From positions 868,001-932,000 of the forward strand of contig NZ_CP023671.1 in NCBI RefSeq assembly GCF_003606265.1: a stretch of DNA of 64,000 nucleotides, in the 5' to 3' direction. Every line of letters starts with the position of its first letter. The stretch's first letter is position 1. The DNA comes from Clostridium septicum. Its GTDB lineage: Bacteria; Bacillota; Clostridia; Clostridiales; Clostridiaceae. Positions 27,153 through 42,881 of the stretch are shown piece after piece. The notes beneath the pieces were generated by a model, which had not been told where the DNA came from, did no database searches, and saw nothing but the letters and a program-made list of their open reading frames with translations. Made by a program: the position numbers and the translations under genes.

Positions 27153-28019
27153 TTATCTATTCTTTCCTATAAAAATTGTTGCTAAAGTTCCTGGTCCTCC
27201 ATGAGTTCCTACAACTGCACCTATAGAGTTTAGCATAATATCTTTAACATTAATTTCAGATAATATCATTTCTTTAAGTTCCTCTGCATCTTTTAAACAA
27301 TCTGCATGACATATAAAGACAACTTGTTCCTCTATGTTAACTGCCTTATCTTTCAATTCTTGAACTAAGTATCTCATGGCTTTTTTTCTTCCTTTAATTT
27401 TAGCTCCTGGAATAACCTTTCCTTCATTATCTAATATTAAAGTAGGTTTTATTCCAAGTAAACTTCCAACTGCAGCTGTAGCTCCTGAAATACGTCCACC
27501 TCTTTTTAAATGGTTTAAATCATCTACTGTTATGGCATGAATTACTTTTCTCTTATTATCTTCAGCCCATTTAACAACACTTTCTTTAGATTCTCCTTTT
27601 TTAAGCATTTCGCAAATATAATATACTATAGCCCCTTCACCTAATGATACACTTAAAGAATCTATTATTGAAATATCTGCATTAGGATATTCATCTAATA
27701 TACTCTGCATAGCTATGTTAGCACTATTAAAAGTTCCACTTAATGCTGATGATAATCCTATATAAATGATAGAATCTCCCTTATTTGCGTATTTCTTAAA
27801 TACTTCTTCAAAAGTTCCAACATTTACTTGAGCAGTAGAAGGCATCCCTCCCTCTCTAATCATTTTATAAAATTCATCATATTTTAAAGTTTGCCCTAAA
27901 TCATCTGGTATAAATTCTCCGTTTATATTAACTGTTAATGATACTATTTCTATATTATTTTCTTTTATATATTTTACCGGCAAATCACATGCAGAATCTG
28001 TTATAATTTTAATCCCCAT
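27153..28019 (-). CDS. DegV-family fatty-acid-binding protein
   Basis: 288 residues, EDD/DegV fold. Seen: N-terminal KIITDSACDLP, PSTAQVNVGTFEEVF, SSALSGTFNSA with the Ser that binds the carboxylate, LNHLKRGGRISGA and C-terminal GAVVGTHGGPGTLA. Such proteins (FakB-like) hand fatty acids to a kinase. No FakA is seen in this window. Monocistronic. A second DegV lies at 42939-43775. Confidence 0.9.
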   Translation of the reverse strand: MGIKIITDSACDLPVKYIKENNIEIVSLTVNINGEFIPDDLGQTLKYDEFYKMIREGGMPSTAQVNVGTFEEVFKKYANKGDSIIYIGLSSALSGTFNSANIAMQSILDEYPNADISIIDSLSVSLGEGAIVYYICEMLKKGESKESVVKWAEDNKRKVIHAITVDDLNHLKRGGRISGATAAVGSLLGIKPTLILDNEGKVIPGAKIKGRKKAMRYLVQELKDKAVNIEEQVVFICHADCLKDAEELKEMILSEINVKDIMLNSIGAVVGTHGGPGTLATIFIGKNR

Positions 28020-28130
28020 TTTTTCTCTCCTAGTTTATTTAAATTTATTTATTTCATTATACACAGATTTATTTTCCTAGTCAAATCATTTGATTATCAA
28101 AATATAAAATTAATAATTGTTTCACAAATA

Positions 28131-28163
28131 AAAAAAAGACGTCTACAACAGACGTCTTTTTTT
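28131..28163 (-). terminator. terminator of gpmI
   Basis: Strong stem AAAAAAAGACGTCT/AGACGTCTTTTTTT with loop ACAAC, directly at the gpmI stop. Confidence 0.92.
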
Positions 28164-28164
28164 A

Positions 28165-29703
28165 TTACTTATTTACTATTAAAGATTCTCCTGTCATTTC
28201 AGCTGGAACTTCTAATCCCATTTCTGTTAACATTGTTGGAGCTATATCTGCAAGCTTTCCTTCTTTAAGACCTTTTCCTTCTGTATGGTTTGATACCCAA
28301 ACAAATGGAACTGGATCTGTTGTATGAGCAGTAAATGGATTTCCTGTTGAGAAATCTATCATAGTTTCAGCATTACCATGATCAGCTGTTATAAATACTG
28401 ATCCATCTTTTTCTAAAACTTTGTTTACTACTTTTCCTAAGCATTCATCTACAGTTTCAACAGCCTTTACAGCAGCACTTATTACTCCTGTATGACCAAC
28501 CATATCTGGGTTTGCATAGTTTAATATAATCATATCATATTTATCTGAATCTAATCTCTTAATTAGTTCATCTGTTACTTCATAAGCACTCATTTCTGGT
28601 TTTAAATCATAAGTTGCAACCTTTGGTGATGCTATAAGAGCTCTATCTTCACCTTCATTTTCTTTTTCAACTCCTCCGTTGAAGAAGAATGTAACGTGTG
28701 CATATTTTTCTGTTTCAGCTATTCTTAATTGGTTTAATCCCTTGCTAGCTACATATTCACCTAAAGTATTTGAGTAGCTTTCAGGTCTATAAGCTACTGA
28801 AACACCTTCTAAAGTCTTATCATATTGAGTCATTGTAACGAAAGTTAAATTTAATGTTTCTCTGTTAAATCCATCAAATTGCTTATCGTTTATAGCTCTA
28901 GTTATTTCTCTAGCTCTATCAGGTCTAAAGTTGAAGAATATTACTGAATCTCCATTCTTTATAGTTGTTACTGGCTTTTCATCTTCCATAACTACTGTTG
29001 GTAATACGAATTCGTCAGTTTTGTTATCATGGTATGATCTTTCTATAGCTTCTACTGCTGATGTTGCAGTTTCACCTTTTCCTAATACCATTGCATTGTA
29101 AGCTAACTCAACTCTTTCCCATCTATTATCTCTATCCATTGCATAGTATCTTCCTGATACTGTAGCAATTTTACCTACTCCGATTTCTTTCATGTAGTTT
29201 TCAAGCTCAACTATGAAATCTTTACCTGATGATGGAGCAACATCTCTACCATCCATAAAGCAGTGTACATATACATTTTGTAATTCAGCCTTTTTAGCTA
29301 ATTGTAATAATCCTTTTAAGTGATCTATGTGTGAATGAACTCCACCATCTGATAAAAGGCCCATTAAGTGAAGAGCTGAATTATTCTTTTTAGCATTTTC
29401 TATTGCTAAGTTTAATGATTCATTTTTAAAGAATCCACCTTCTTTTATTTCCTTAGTGATTCTTGTTAATTCTTGATATATTATTCTTCCTGCACCAATA
29501 TTTAAGTGACCAACTTCTGAGTTACCCATTTGACCTTCAGGTAATCCAACTTCTAATCCACTTGCTTGTAATTCAGTGTGAGGATATTTTTCTACTAATG
29601 CATCAAAGTTTGGTTTCTTTGCAGCTTCAACAGCATTTCCATCTGATTTTGGAGCAATTCCAAATCCATCTAATATCATTAACATTACAGGTTTCTTCGC
29701 CAT
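28165..29703 (-). CDS. gpmI: 2,3-bisphosphoglycerate-independent phosphoglycerate mutase
   Basis: 512 residues from ATG 29703, which has GGAGG seven bases before it; a TTG four codons earlier overlaps that site. The enzyme interconverts 3- and 2-phosphoglycerate using Mn2+. Seen: [17 protein letters not shown], the phospho-Ser in [14 protein letters not shown], substrate loop [17 protein letters not shown], and DHGNAETM near the end. IS copy 2 separates it from tpiA; otherwise this is the usual gapA-pgk-tpiA-gpmI series. Confidence 0.96.
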   Translation of the reverse strand: MAKKPVMLMILDGFGIAPKSDGNAVEAAKKPNFDALVEKYPHTELQASGLEVGLPEGQMGNSEVGHLNIGAGRIIYQELTRITKEIKEGGFFKNESLNLAIENAKKNNSALHLMGLLSDGGVHSHIDHLKGLLQLAKKAELQNVYVHCFMDGRDVAPSSGKDFIVELENYMKEIGVGKIATVSGRYYAMDRDNRWERVELAYNAMVLGKGETATSAVEAIERSYHDNKTDEFVLPTVVMEDEKPVTTIKNGDSVIFFNFRPDRAREITRAINDKQFDGFNRETLNLTFVTMTQYDKTLEGVSVAYRPESYSNTLGEYVASKGLNQLRIAETEKYAHVTFFFNGGVEKENEGEDRALIASPKVATYDLKPEMSAYEVTDELIKRLDSDKYDMIILNYANPDMVGHTGVISAAVKAVETVDECLGKVVNKVLEKDGSVFITADHGNAETMIDFSTGNPFTAHTTDPVPFVWVSNHTEGKGLKEGKLADIAPTMLTEMGLEVPAEMTGESLIVNK

Positions 29704-29884
29704 AAGTCCCTCCAAATTATAAAAAATCTATATTTGACAATATACAATATTATCTTTCTTTAAATTCTACTTTATTATACTATAATTATCTCTTACTAAC
29801 AACTAAATACATACTTCAGTAAACCATTGCAAAAAATTATTTTAATTAATTTTCAAATAATTCGCATTTAGTCGTAAAATGTAT

Positions 29885-29904
29885 AAAAAAGTGGCTTTCG
29901 CCAC
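29885..29904 (-). terminator. IS-borne terminator, copy 2
   Basis: GTGGC-GAAA-GCCAC then TTTTTT on minus, as in copy 1. It now also lies upstream of gpmI and would stop read-through from tpiA and the IS. Confidence 0.85.
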
Positions 29905-29984
29905 GCTCCCTTCGGGAATTTAATTTTAAGTACCTTAAGAAGCATAGAACCGATATCTGTTCTATGCTATATTTTTCCTATTAA

Positions 29985-30176
29985 TTAATACTTTATTCCA
30001 TATACTCCAGTATACTCTTTAGGCCTCATTACTCCTCCGCACTTTTCACATGAAAAGCATGGTGGTTCATCAACATTGCTTTGATCCATTTCATCAAAAT
30101 ATTCAACTACTTCTTTAGGAATATTTTCTTTAGCTCCGCAAATAGTACAAATATATAATATTTCCTCTGTTTTCAT
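29985..30176 (-). CDS. IS-encoded small Cys-rich (zinc-ribbon-like) protein, copy 2
   Basis: 63 residues, identical to the protein at 13895-14086: two Cys pairs (CTIC; CFSCEKCGG), 14 bp after the transposase gene. Unrecognised function; see copy 1. Confidence 0.7.
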   Translation of the reverse strand: MKTEEILYICTICGAKENIPKEVVEYFDEMDQSNVDEPPCFSCEKCGGVMRPKEYTGVYGIKY

Positions 30177-30190
30177 CTTACTTCCTCCAA

Positions 30191-31420
30191 CTAAGTTGTT
30201 TTCGGAATTATTTTACCACTTAATATACGTTTAGTAATAGCATAATTTTCTATAGCCTTTTCTAATTTTTCTTCATTCTCTTCTATAATCTTAATTCTCA
30301 GCCGTTCCCTCATGGACCCATATTTAGGATATACAATATCATGAAATCTCATTTTATTACCACAGTTAGGACATTTACACGGATTTACACCACTTATTGC
30401 CAGTATTCTATTCTCCCAAGTTGCTATAGATCTTCTTATACTTAATATCTTTTCATCTATCATTTTTATAAAATTAAATTTTCCTTTGCTTCTTCTAGAA
30501 TAAATTCCAAAGTATCTTATCATTTTAAAATTTTTCTCTGGAATATGTCTTATTATTCTTTTTATGAACTCATATACATGTACAGTTTCAACTATGACCT
30601 TATTATCTTCATGTCTAGTATATTTATAAGTCACATTTTCACCATCATATTTAAGAATCCTTGATTCCGCTATCGCAGGACGTCCCACATATCTCCCTAC
30701 ATATTTTGCTGCTGTCTTCGCTGATTTTATCTCAGTTTTAGCATGAACATAAAAACCTTTATCTTTCTCTTTATATAGTTTATTTTTTAGTAATTTAATT
30801 TCTTTTGTATTTCCATTTATATAAGTTATTTCATCTAACAAAACCTTTTGCCATCTTTTTCTTAATGATTCATAAGATATGTGCCTTATATGCCTCCATT
30901 CTGTTATATTTCCTCTCCCTCCTTCTGTAACCATCATATGTACATGAGGATTCCACTTTAAATCTCTTCCAAATGTATGTATTACAGTTACTATACCTGG
31001 TGTGAATTCCTCCTTTCTATTTAAACTATGCATCCAACTCGTAACAGCTCTCGCTGCGCACTTCGGCAATATCTTAAGTCTTTGTCTATCCAGTCCAAAG
31101 AATTCTCTTAATTCTTTTGGTATAGTAAAAACTATATGTCTATGCCTAACATTTATTAAATTTCCCAACATATTATCAATCCAATTATCCGTATAAATCT
31201 TTCCACATGAAGTACAAAATCTACTTTTACATGTAAATCCGATTCTCTTTGTAGTATTACAATTATTACACTTCAATTCAATAAATCCATACTTTGTATC
31301 TTTACACTTTAAAACTTTTTCTACTTCCTTTTTAACATTAGGTCTAATCTTATTTTTATATAACTTTTCAAACTCTTTCCAATGGTCTTCTAATATTCTT
31401 TTTATCTTACCTTTTTTCAT
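30191..31420 (-). CDS. IS91-family transposase (HUH nuclease), copy 2
   Basis: 409 residues, identical to the copy 1 protein: N-terminal Cys cluster, HUH motif HVHMMV, Y-x3-Y in YVGRYVGR. Intact, with the same AGAGG ribosome site. The 43-nt palindrome upstream is also retained, so both copies should be equally able to move. Confidence 0.92.
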   Translation of the reverse strand: MKKGKIKRILEDHWKEFEKLYKNKIRPNVKKEVEKVLKCKDTKYGFIELKCNNCNTTKRIGFTCKSRFCTSCGKIYTDNWIDNMLGNLINVRHRHIVFTIPKELREFFGLDRQRLKILPKCAARAVTSWMHSLNRKEEFTPGIVTVIHTFGRDLKWNPHVHMMVTEGGRGNITEWRHIRHISYESLRKRWQKVLLDEITYINGNTKEIKLLKNKLYKEKDKGFYVHAKTEIKSAKTAAKYVGRYVGRPAIAESRILKYDGENVTYKYTRHEDNKVIVETVHVYEFIKRIIRHIPEKNFKMIRYFGIYSRRSKGKFNFIKMIDEKILSIRRSIATWENRILAISGVNPCKCPNCGNKMRFHDIVYPKYGSMRERLRIKIIEENEEKLEKAIENYAITKRILSGKIIPKTT

Positions 31421-31527
31421 CTGTTAAACCTCTAATTTATAATTAATTAATCTAACATATTTGAAGGCTAAAAGCTAGATAATATCTAACTTTCAGCCTT
31501 CAAAATTTTTATACTTTCCTGTACATT

Positions 31528-31559
31528 AAAAAAGAAACTCAGCAAAGCTGAGTTTCTTT
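31528..31559 (-). terminator. terminator of tpiA, now joined to IS copy 2
   Basis: 13-bp stem AAAGAAACTCAGC/GCTGAGTTTCTTT with a 3-base loop, then TTTTTT on minus at the IS junction. Confidence 0.92.
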
Positions 31560-31594
31560 AAATTTCTAATTATATAGTCTTCTAATTAAAAATA

Positions 31595-32341
31595 TTAGAA
31601 ATTAACTATTTGTGAGAAATCTGATGCTACTAAGCTAGCTCCACCAACTAAAGCTCCATCTATGTCTGACATAGCCATTTGATCTTTAATAGTGTTTGGC
31701 TTAACTGATCCACCGTATTGGATTCTTATCTTATCAGCAACTTCTTTACCGAACATTTCTGCAAGTATTCCTCTTATTGCTGCTATAGTTTCATTAGCTT
31801 GTTCATTAGTAGCAGTCTTTCCAGTTCCAATAGCCCAAATTGGTTCATAAGCTACAACAACTTTTTCTGCTAATTCTTTTGATAAGCCTTCTAAATCAGC
31901 TTTTATTTGAGCTCCAACAACAGCGTTAGTTGTTCCATTTTCTCTTTGTTCTAGTGTTTCACCACAGCAAAGAATTGGAGTTAAGTTATGAGCAAACGCA
32001 ACTTTAACCTTTTTGTTTAAAGCTTCATCTGTTTCATTGAAATATTCTCTTCTTTCACTATGTCCTAAAACTACATAGTCAACTCCCATAGCTTCAAGCA
32101 TTCCTGGAGCTACTTCCCCTGTAAATGCTCCTTTTTCTTCAAAGTGCATATTTTGAGCACCTATCTTTATGTTTGAACCAGCAGCAGCTTTTAAAGCAGC
32201 GTCTAAACAAACAAAAGTTGGACATATAACTACATCGCAGTTAGCATCCTTTACTAATGGCTTTAATTCTGTAATTACTTTAACAGCTTCTTCTGGAGTA
32301 TAATGCATTTTCCAATTTCCTGCAATTATTGGTCTTCTCAT
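31595..32341 (-). CDS. tpiA: triose-phosphate isomerase
   Basis: 248 residues from ATG 32341, eight bases after GAGG; a GTG three codons earlier overlaps that site. Seen: IAGNWKMH (catalytic Lys), LGHSERRE (His), [15 protein letters not shown] (Glu) and the GGSVKP phosphate loop. Member of the cggR-gapA-pgk-tpiA cluster. It has a hairpin before it and its own terminator, into whose T-tract the IS has inserted. Confidence 0.97.
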   Translation of the reverse strand: MRRPIIAGNWKMHYTPEEAVKVITELKPLVKDANCDVVICPTFVCLDAALKAAAGSNIKIGAQNMHFEEKGAFTGEVAPGMLEAMGVDYVVLGHSERREYFNETDEALNKKVKVAFAHNLTPILCCGETLEQRENGTTNAVVGAQIKADLEGLSKELAEKVVVAYEPIWAIGTGKTATNEQANETIAAIRGILAEMFGKEVADKIRIQYGGSVKPNTIKDQMAMSDIDGALVGGASLVASDFSQIVNF

Positions 32342-32388
32342 TTTCTTCACCTCATAATTAATAATTTATAATCTATAAATTTATCAAT

Positions 32389-32410
32389 AAAAGTGGCTTA
32401 CGCCACTTTT
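32389..32410 (-). terminator. hairpin between pgk and tpiA
   Basis: AAAAGTGGC-GTAA-GCCACTTTT on minus, followed by ATTGAT. It ends 12 bp after the pgk stop. Probably a partial terminator that tunes tpiA expression. Confidence 0.7.
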
Positions 32411-32422
32411 ATATTTTTAATC

Positions 32423-33598
32423 TTAGTTATTTAAAGCTTCAATTCCTGGTAATACTTTACCTTCTAAGAATTCTAATGATGCTCCACCACCAGTTGAGAT
32501 GTGAGTCATCTTATCTCCAAATCCTAAAATGTTAACAGCAGCAGCTGAGTCTCCTCCACCGATAACTGTTGTAGCATCTGCATCAGCCATAGCCTTAGCA
32601 ACTGCAATTGTTCCTTTATTGAAGTTTTCGAATTCGAATACTCCCATTGGTCCATTCCAAATAACTGTCTTAGCATCTTTTATAGCATCAGCATATAAAG
32701 CTTCTGTCTTAGGTCCAATATCTAATCCCATGTGTCCAGCTGGAATATTTTGATCTTCTGTAACTACAGCTTCTACATCCTTAAATTCAGCAGCAACTCT
32801 GTGATCTACTGGTAATAAGAACTTAACACCCTTAGCAGCAGCTTTTTCTATCATTTCTTTAGCATAGTCAACTCTATCAGCTTCAACTAATGAAGTTCCG
32901 ATTTCATATCCTTGAGCTTTTAAGAATGTATAAGCCATTCCACCACCGATTATTAATGTATCAACTTTTTCTAATAAGTTGTTTATAACGTTGATTTTAT
33001 CTGAAACTTTAGCTCCACCTAAAATAGCAACGAAAGGTCTTTCTGGGTTGTTTACAGCATCTCCTAAGAACTTTAATTCTTTTTGAATTAAGTATCCACA
33101 AACAGCTGTATCTAAGTAATTAGTAACTCCAACTGTTGAGCAGTGAGCTCTGTGAGCAGTTCCAAATGCATCATTAACGAATATTTCTGCTAATGAAGCT
33201 AATTCTTTTGAGAATTCATCTACATTCTTAGTTTCTTCTTTTCTGCATCTTGTATTTTCTAATAATACAACATCTCCATCTTTCATTTCAGCAACAGCTT
33301 TCTTAGCGTTTTCTCCAACTACTTCTTCATCTCTTGCAAAAACTACTTCTTGGTTTAACATTTCGCTTAATCTCTTAGCAACTGGTGCTAATGATTTTGA
33401 AGCATCTTTTCCTAAGTGTGAGCAAAGGATAACTTTAGCTCCGTTCTTTATTAGATATTGTATTGTTGGTAATGCACCATTTAATCTGTTTTCATCAGTT
33501 ATAACACCATCTTTTAGTGGTACGTTAAAGTCACATCTTACTAATACTCTTTTTCCTTTAACATCGATATCTTCGATAGTCTTCTTGTTGAAGTTCAT
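32423..33598 (-). CDS. pgk: phosphoglycerate kinase
   Basis: 391 residues from ATG 33598, which follows AGAGG by eight bases; a GTG three codons earlier overlaps it. It makes ATP from 1,3-bisphosphoglycerate. Seen: [64 protein letters not shown] and GGGDSAAA. Between gapA and tpiA. Confidence 0.97.
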   Translation of the reverse strand: MNFNKKTIEDIDVKGKRVLVRCDFNVPLKDGVITDENRLNGALPTIQYLIKNGAKVILCSHLGKDASKSLAPVAKRLSEMLNQEVVFARDEEVVGENAKKAVAEMKDGDVVLLENTRCRKEETKNVDEFSKELASLAEIFVNDAFGTAHRAHCSTVGVTNYLDTAVCGYLIQKELKFLGDAVNNPERPFVAILGGAKVSDKINVINNLLEKVDTLIIGGGMAYTFLKAQGYEIGTSLVEADRVDYAKEMIEKAAAKGVKFLLPVDHRVAAEFKDVEAVVTEDQNIPAGHMGLDIGPKTEALYADAIKDAKTVIWNGPMGVFEFENFNKGTIAVAKAMADADATTVIGGGDSAAAVNILGFGDKMTHISTGGGASLEFLEGKVLPGIEALNN

Positions 33599-33699
33599 CT
33601 TATTCACCTCTTAAAAAATTTTTATATAATGAAATCTTATTCTAAATAATAGAACAAGTTTAATTACTTTATTTATGTTTAATTTGGCCATATGTTAAA

Positions 33700-33741
33700 A
33701 TTGGTCTGGCCTCATAGCTTTTACTATAAAACCAGACCAAT
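33700..33741. repeat. 10-bp inverted repeat between gapA and pgk
   Basis: ATTGGTCTGG (33700-33709) and CCAGACCAAT (33732-33741). On minus TTTTAAC follows, so it may terminate or attenuate. GGCCA (33686-33690) can also pair with TGGCC (33707-33711), giving an alternative fold. Confidence 0.65.
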
Positions 33742-33812
33742 CACTATGTCCTCATTAAAAATCTAAATATAAAATTTGATTTTTAAATTAAATTCTAAAC
33801 TTTTATATTTAA

Positions 33813-34817
<1,005 letters not shown>

Positions 34818-34862
34818 TTACCTCCTAAAAATAGTTATATATTAAAATTAAAAATTTTAAAC

Positions 34863-35903
34863 TTATTTATTATGGCTTTCCTTTATGAAATCTACTATTT
34901 TTCTTCCTGCAGCTTCATCTGTTACTAATACGGCATTGCTGTTATTCATCATAGTTGCCAAAATTGACTCTACTTTATTTTTTCCAGCCGCTACTGCAAT
35001 ATGTGTGTTAATTTTTTTAGCATCATTTATCTTTATACCAATAGTGGTATTTTCTGAAACTACTTCACTTTTTTCATTGAAATAGCATCCAAACGCTTCT
35101 CCTACAGCATCAAGTTCCTTAAGTTTATTAAATTCCTTTAATGAAACCCCTCTCTTCTCTGCCATAACAAGTGCATTACCAATACCATAAATCAATATAT
35201 CAGCTTTATGTATTTGGTCTATAACCTCTTTTATTTCCTTTTCTTTAAGTAAAGTATCTAAAAGTTCTAAACTTAAATTTTCTGGAATATGGAGCATTTT
35301 GTAATTTCCATTTAACTTTTTAGCTAAAGATGCTGCTAAAGTACTTGCCTGTATTTCAACTTTTCTTCCCATTCCACCTCTTGCTGGAACAACAAGAATG
35401 TTGTTTACATTATTAACCTTAGGAAAAGCATCTACAAATTCTCTTATAGTATTCCCGCCAGTTATTGCAATTATATTATCATCTTTTATAATTGACTTTA
35501 AATAATTGGCTGCTGCTTTTCCAAGCTCTTTAAATACCATAGGATTTGCTTCTACATCTCCTGGAACAATTATTACTTCTCTTAAACCTAGGAATGATTT
35601 TACATTTCCTTCGATATCAGATAAACCTTTTATCTCATGCATAAAATCCTTTAACTTATCAACTACTTCTTGTCCCTCTTTAGTTACAGTCATACCTGGA
35701 GTGTTAATCTCTATAAGATTTTGAGACTTTAAAAAACTTATTTCAGTTCTTACAATTCTCTCTCCTAAATCAAGTTGATTTGCTAAAACCCTTCTTCCTA
35801 TAGGCTGATTATAATATATAGTTCTTAATACATTGTATCTTTTCTCGAGGACTTCCACAAGTTCAGGAACTATTTTTTTTTGCAAAGATAATATTTCCTG
35901 CAC
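34863..35903 (-). CDS. cggR: central glycolytic genes regulator (SorC/DeoR-type)
   Basis: 346 residues when started at GTG 35903, seven bases after AGGAGG; a 40-codon longer in-frame reading would run through the operator and is unlikely. N-terminal winged helix (RRVLANQLDLGERIVRTEISFLKSQNLI), then a sugar-phosphate-binding domain (about 90-340) with ITGGNTIREFVDAFP and VPARGGMGR. CggR represses the gapA operon until fructose-1,6-bisphosphate rises. Direct repeats matching the Bacillus CggR operator layout lie just upstream, so autoregulation is likely. Confidence 0.93.
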   Translation of the reverse strand: MQEILSLQKKIVPELVEVLEKRYNVLRTIYYNQPIGRRVLANQLDLGERIVRTEISFLKSQNLIEINTPGMTVTKEGQEVVDKLKDFMHEIKGLSDIEGNVKSFLGLREVIIVPGDVEANPMVFKELGKAAANYLKSIIKDDNIIAITGGNTIREFVDAFPKVNNVNNILVVPARGGMGRKVEIQASTLAASLAKKLNGNYKMLHIPENLSLELLDTLLKEKEIKEVIDQIHKADILIYGIGNALVMAEKRGVSLKEFNKLKELDAVGEAFGCYFNEKSEVVSENTTIGIKINDAKKINTHIAVAAGKNKVESILATMMNNSNAVLVTDEAAGRKIVDFIKESHNK

Positions 35904-35929
35904 TTCCAACCCTCCTTTGGTCTCAAAAT

Positions 35930-35956
35930 GTCCCACACATTTTTTATGTGTCCCAC
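35930..35956 (-). promoter_or_regulatory. CggR-type operator (direct repeats 20 bp apart)
   Basis: On minus TGTGGGACA occurs twice, with the GGGAC cores exactly 20 bp apart (GTCCC at 35950 and 35930 on plus). The Bacillus subtilis CggR operator has CGGGAC repeats with the same 20-bp period. It sits just after the predicted start, upstream of the cggR ribosome site. Confidence 0.85.
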
Positions 35957-35963
35957 ATTTATT

Positions 35964-35969
35964 ATTATA
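35964..35969 (-). promoter_or_regulatory. -10 element of the cggR-gapA promoter
   Basis: Perfect TATAAT on minus, a few bases upstream of the operator. The -35 region (TTTTAA-like, 17 bp away) is weak. Confidence 0.65.
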
Positions 35970-36097
35970 AAACACTTCTTTATATTTTAAAAGGGGTTTA
36001 TAAAATTTTTCTAAAACTTTCATGTTTTTTAATAATTTTTTTATAAGTTATTAGTTTATTTTATAAAATTCCCTTTTAAACTGCTATAATTTTATGT

Positions 36098-37474
36098 TTA
36101 TTCTATTCTTTTTCTTTTACTAGAAGATTTAATTCCTAATTCCTCTCTGTATTTTGCCACAGTTCTTCTAGATATATTCAAACCTTTTTTATTTAGTTCA
36201 TCACAAATAATTTGATCTGATAAAGGTTTTTTCTTATTTTCATTACTTACTAAAATTTCTATTTGATTTTTTATATTTATTACAGTTGTATCTTCTCCAT
36301 TTTTATTAGATGTAATTCCTGATTTAAACATATTTTTAACTTTAATTGTTCCTATACTTGTTAATACATACTTATCTTTTATTGCTCTACTTACTGTTGA
36401 TTCATGTATTCCTAGCTCATCTGCTATTTCTTTTAGAGTCATGGGCTTTAAATATTTTTCACCTTTATCAAAATATTCCCTTTGTCTTCTAACTATGGCT
36501 TCTAATACTTTAACTAGAGTTGATCTTCTTTGTTCTATACTTTTTATTAAAAACATTGCACTATTTAATTTTTCTTTTATATACTCTTCTGTTTTTTTAT
36601 CTCCGCCATTAAGTAATGTTTTCTTATAAACATTACTTATAGAAAGTTTTGGCAATATATTATCATTCGTAATTACAAAATACTCTCTATCTATTTTTCT
36701 AATACATGCATCTGGAATTATAAAATTCACTTCATCTCCAGTAAAAAAACCTCTTGATGGTTTAGGTTCTAAAGATTTTATAATATCTCCATAATCTTGT
36801 GCTTTCTTAGGAGATATTTTTAACTTTTTAGCTATTAAAGTAAATTTGTTGTCTGCTATTAAATCTAAGTACTCATCTATTATAAGTTTTATTTCTTCAT
36901 CTAATAACCCTTGATTTATAAGCTGAATTTTTAAACATTCTTTTAAATCTCTTGCTCCTATACCATTTGGTTCAAACTCTTGAATTATTTCTAATGCTTG
37001 CTCTAAAATCTCTATTTCAATATGTATTTCTTTACTCATATCTGATAAAGACATAGTTAAATATCCTCTATCATCTAAATTTTCAATTATATATTTTGCT
37101 ATATTCTTTACTAATTCATTTTCATTTAATTCACATAATTGTTCATATAAATATTCCTTTAATGAATGTTTCTCAGATATAAAATTAAATGGAGACACCT
37201 CATTATCACCATAGTCTGAATAATTTTGTGAACCATAATTATCAAACTCTAAATATTTAATCATCTCCTTATAATTAATTTTATCTTGACATGTAATTTC
37301 TTCTTGGACCATATCAAAATTACCTTCTAACATAGGATTTTCTGAAAACTCTTTGTCTATATACTCTCTTAAATCATATGCTGGCATTTGCAACAACTTA
37401 ATAGATAATTGCATTTGCTGAGTCATTATAAGTTTTTGCTCTTGAGATAGGTTCAAATTAAAGTCTAGCTTCAT
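36098..37474 (-). CDS. rpoN: RNA polymerase sigma-54 factor
   Basis: 458 residues from ATG 37474, after GAGGGTG; an ATG five codons earlier lies inside the ribosome site. N-terminal activator-interaction region (LSQEQKLIMTQQMQLSIKLLQMP), core-binding region, HTH (MTLKEIADELGIHESTVSRAIKDKY) and the C-terminal RpoN box (SRRTVAKYREELGI), which reads the -24 element. The same window holds a perfect -24/-12 promoter and its activator. Transcribed alone, between the beta-galactosidase terminator and cggR. Confidence 0.96.
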   Translation of the reverse strand: MKLDFNLNLSQEQKLIMTQQMQLSIKLLQMPAYDLREYIDKEFSENPMLEGNFDMVQEEITCQDKINYKEMIKYLEFDNYGSQNYSDYGDNEVSPFNFISEKHSLKEYLYEQLCELNENELVKNIAKYIIENLDDRGYLTMSLSDMSKEIHIEIEILEQALEIIQEFEPNGIGARDLKECLKIQLINQGLLDEEIKLIIDEYLDLIADNKFTLIAKKLKISPKKAQDYGDIIKSLEPKPSRGFFTGDEVNFIIPDACIRKIDREYFVITNDNILPKLSISNVYKKTLLNGGDKKTEEYIKEKLNSAMFLIKSIEQRRSTLVKVLEAIVRRQREYFDKGEKYLKPMTLKEIADELGIHESTVSRAIKDKYVLTSIGTIKVKNMFKSGITSNKNGEDTTVINIKNQIEILVSNENKKKPLSDQIICDELNKKGLNISRRTVAKYREELGIKSSSKRKRIE

Positions 37475-37658
37475 ACAAAACACCCTCATTCAAAAAATAA
37501 CACAATATTTAAATAAATATATTATGTACCCCAATACAAGTATAAACTGTAAACAATTAATATATCAAGTAAATATTGTTTAAATTTTATCAATCTCTTA
37601 TATTGTAAGAAAATACTTAAGTTTTAAATACTATAGAATTTATATTGTTTCCCAAATA

Positions 37659-37690
37659 AAAATAGCTAGGCTTTAACTCCTAGCTATTTT
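37659..37690 (-). terminator. terminator of the beta-galactosidase gene
   Basis: 12-bp stem AAAATAGCTAGG/CCTAGCTATTTT, loop of 8, followed on minus by TATTTGGG. Immediately after the stop codon. Confidence 0.88.
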
Positions 37691-37694
37691 TTCT

Positions 37695-42701
<5,007 letters not shown>

Positions 42702-42881
42702 TTATCCCCCGCTTCTATCTTTTTATTTGCTATATGAACTTTTGAATTTAATTACCTTATTAATACCAACTCCTTCCTATAGCTATATATAATATCTTAT
42801 ATTCAACCTTCACTAGGAAAAACCTTCATTTTATTCTATATTTTAACTTTTATTCATTTAATATATTAATTTTATGAAAAA

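Larger units (their letters stand above)
29882..31535 (-). mobile_element. IS91-family insertion sequence, copy 2 (1,654 bp)
   Basis: Reads the same as 13792-15445 and lies in the same orientation. It is inserted between the tpiA terminator hairpin and gpmI. Its 5' end joins the T-tract of the tpiA terminator and its 3' end carries its own terminator (29885-29904). TAAAAAAG occurs at both ends (29884-29891, 31527-31534). The palindromes are at 29941-29968 and 31461-31503. Lack of visible differences between copies suggests recent transposition or gene conversion. Confidence 0.9.

Noticed and set aside
15446-29881. Composite transposon formed by the two IS copies
   Set aside because: The interval contains gpmI, a core gene in its expected place, and IS91-type elements do not usually move by paired ends. 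Two separate insertions fit better.
34863-36023. Longer CggR start at 36023
   Set aside because: It would place the operator repeats and promoter inside the coding region and add 40 residues unlike known CggR. GTG 35903 has an ideal AGGAGG.
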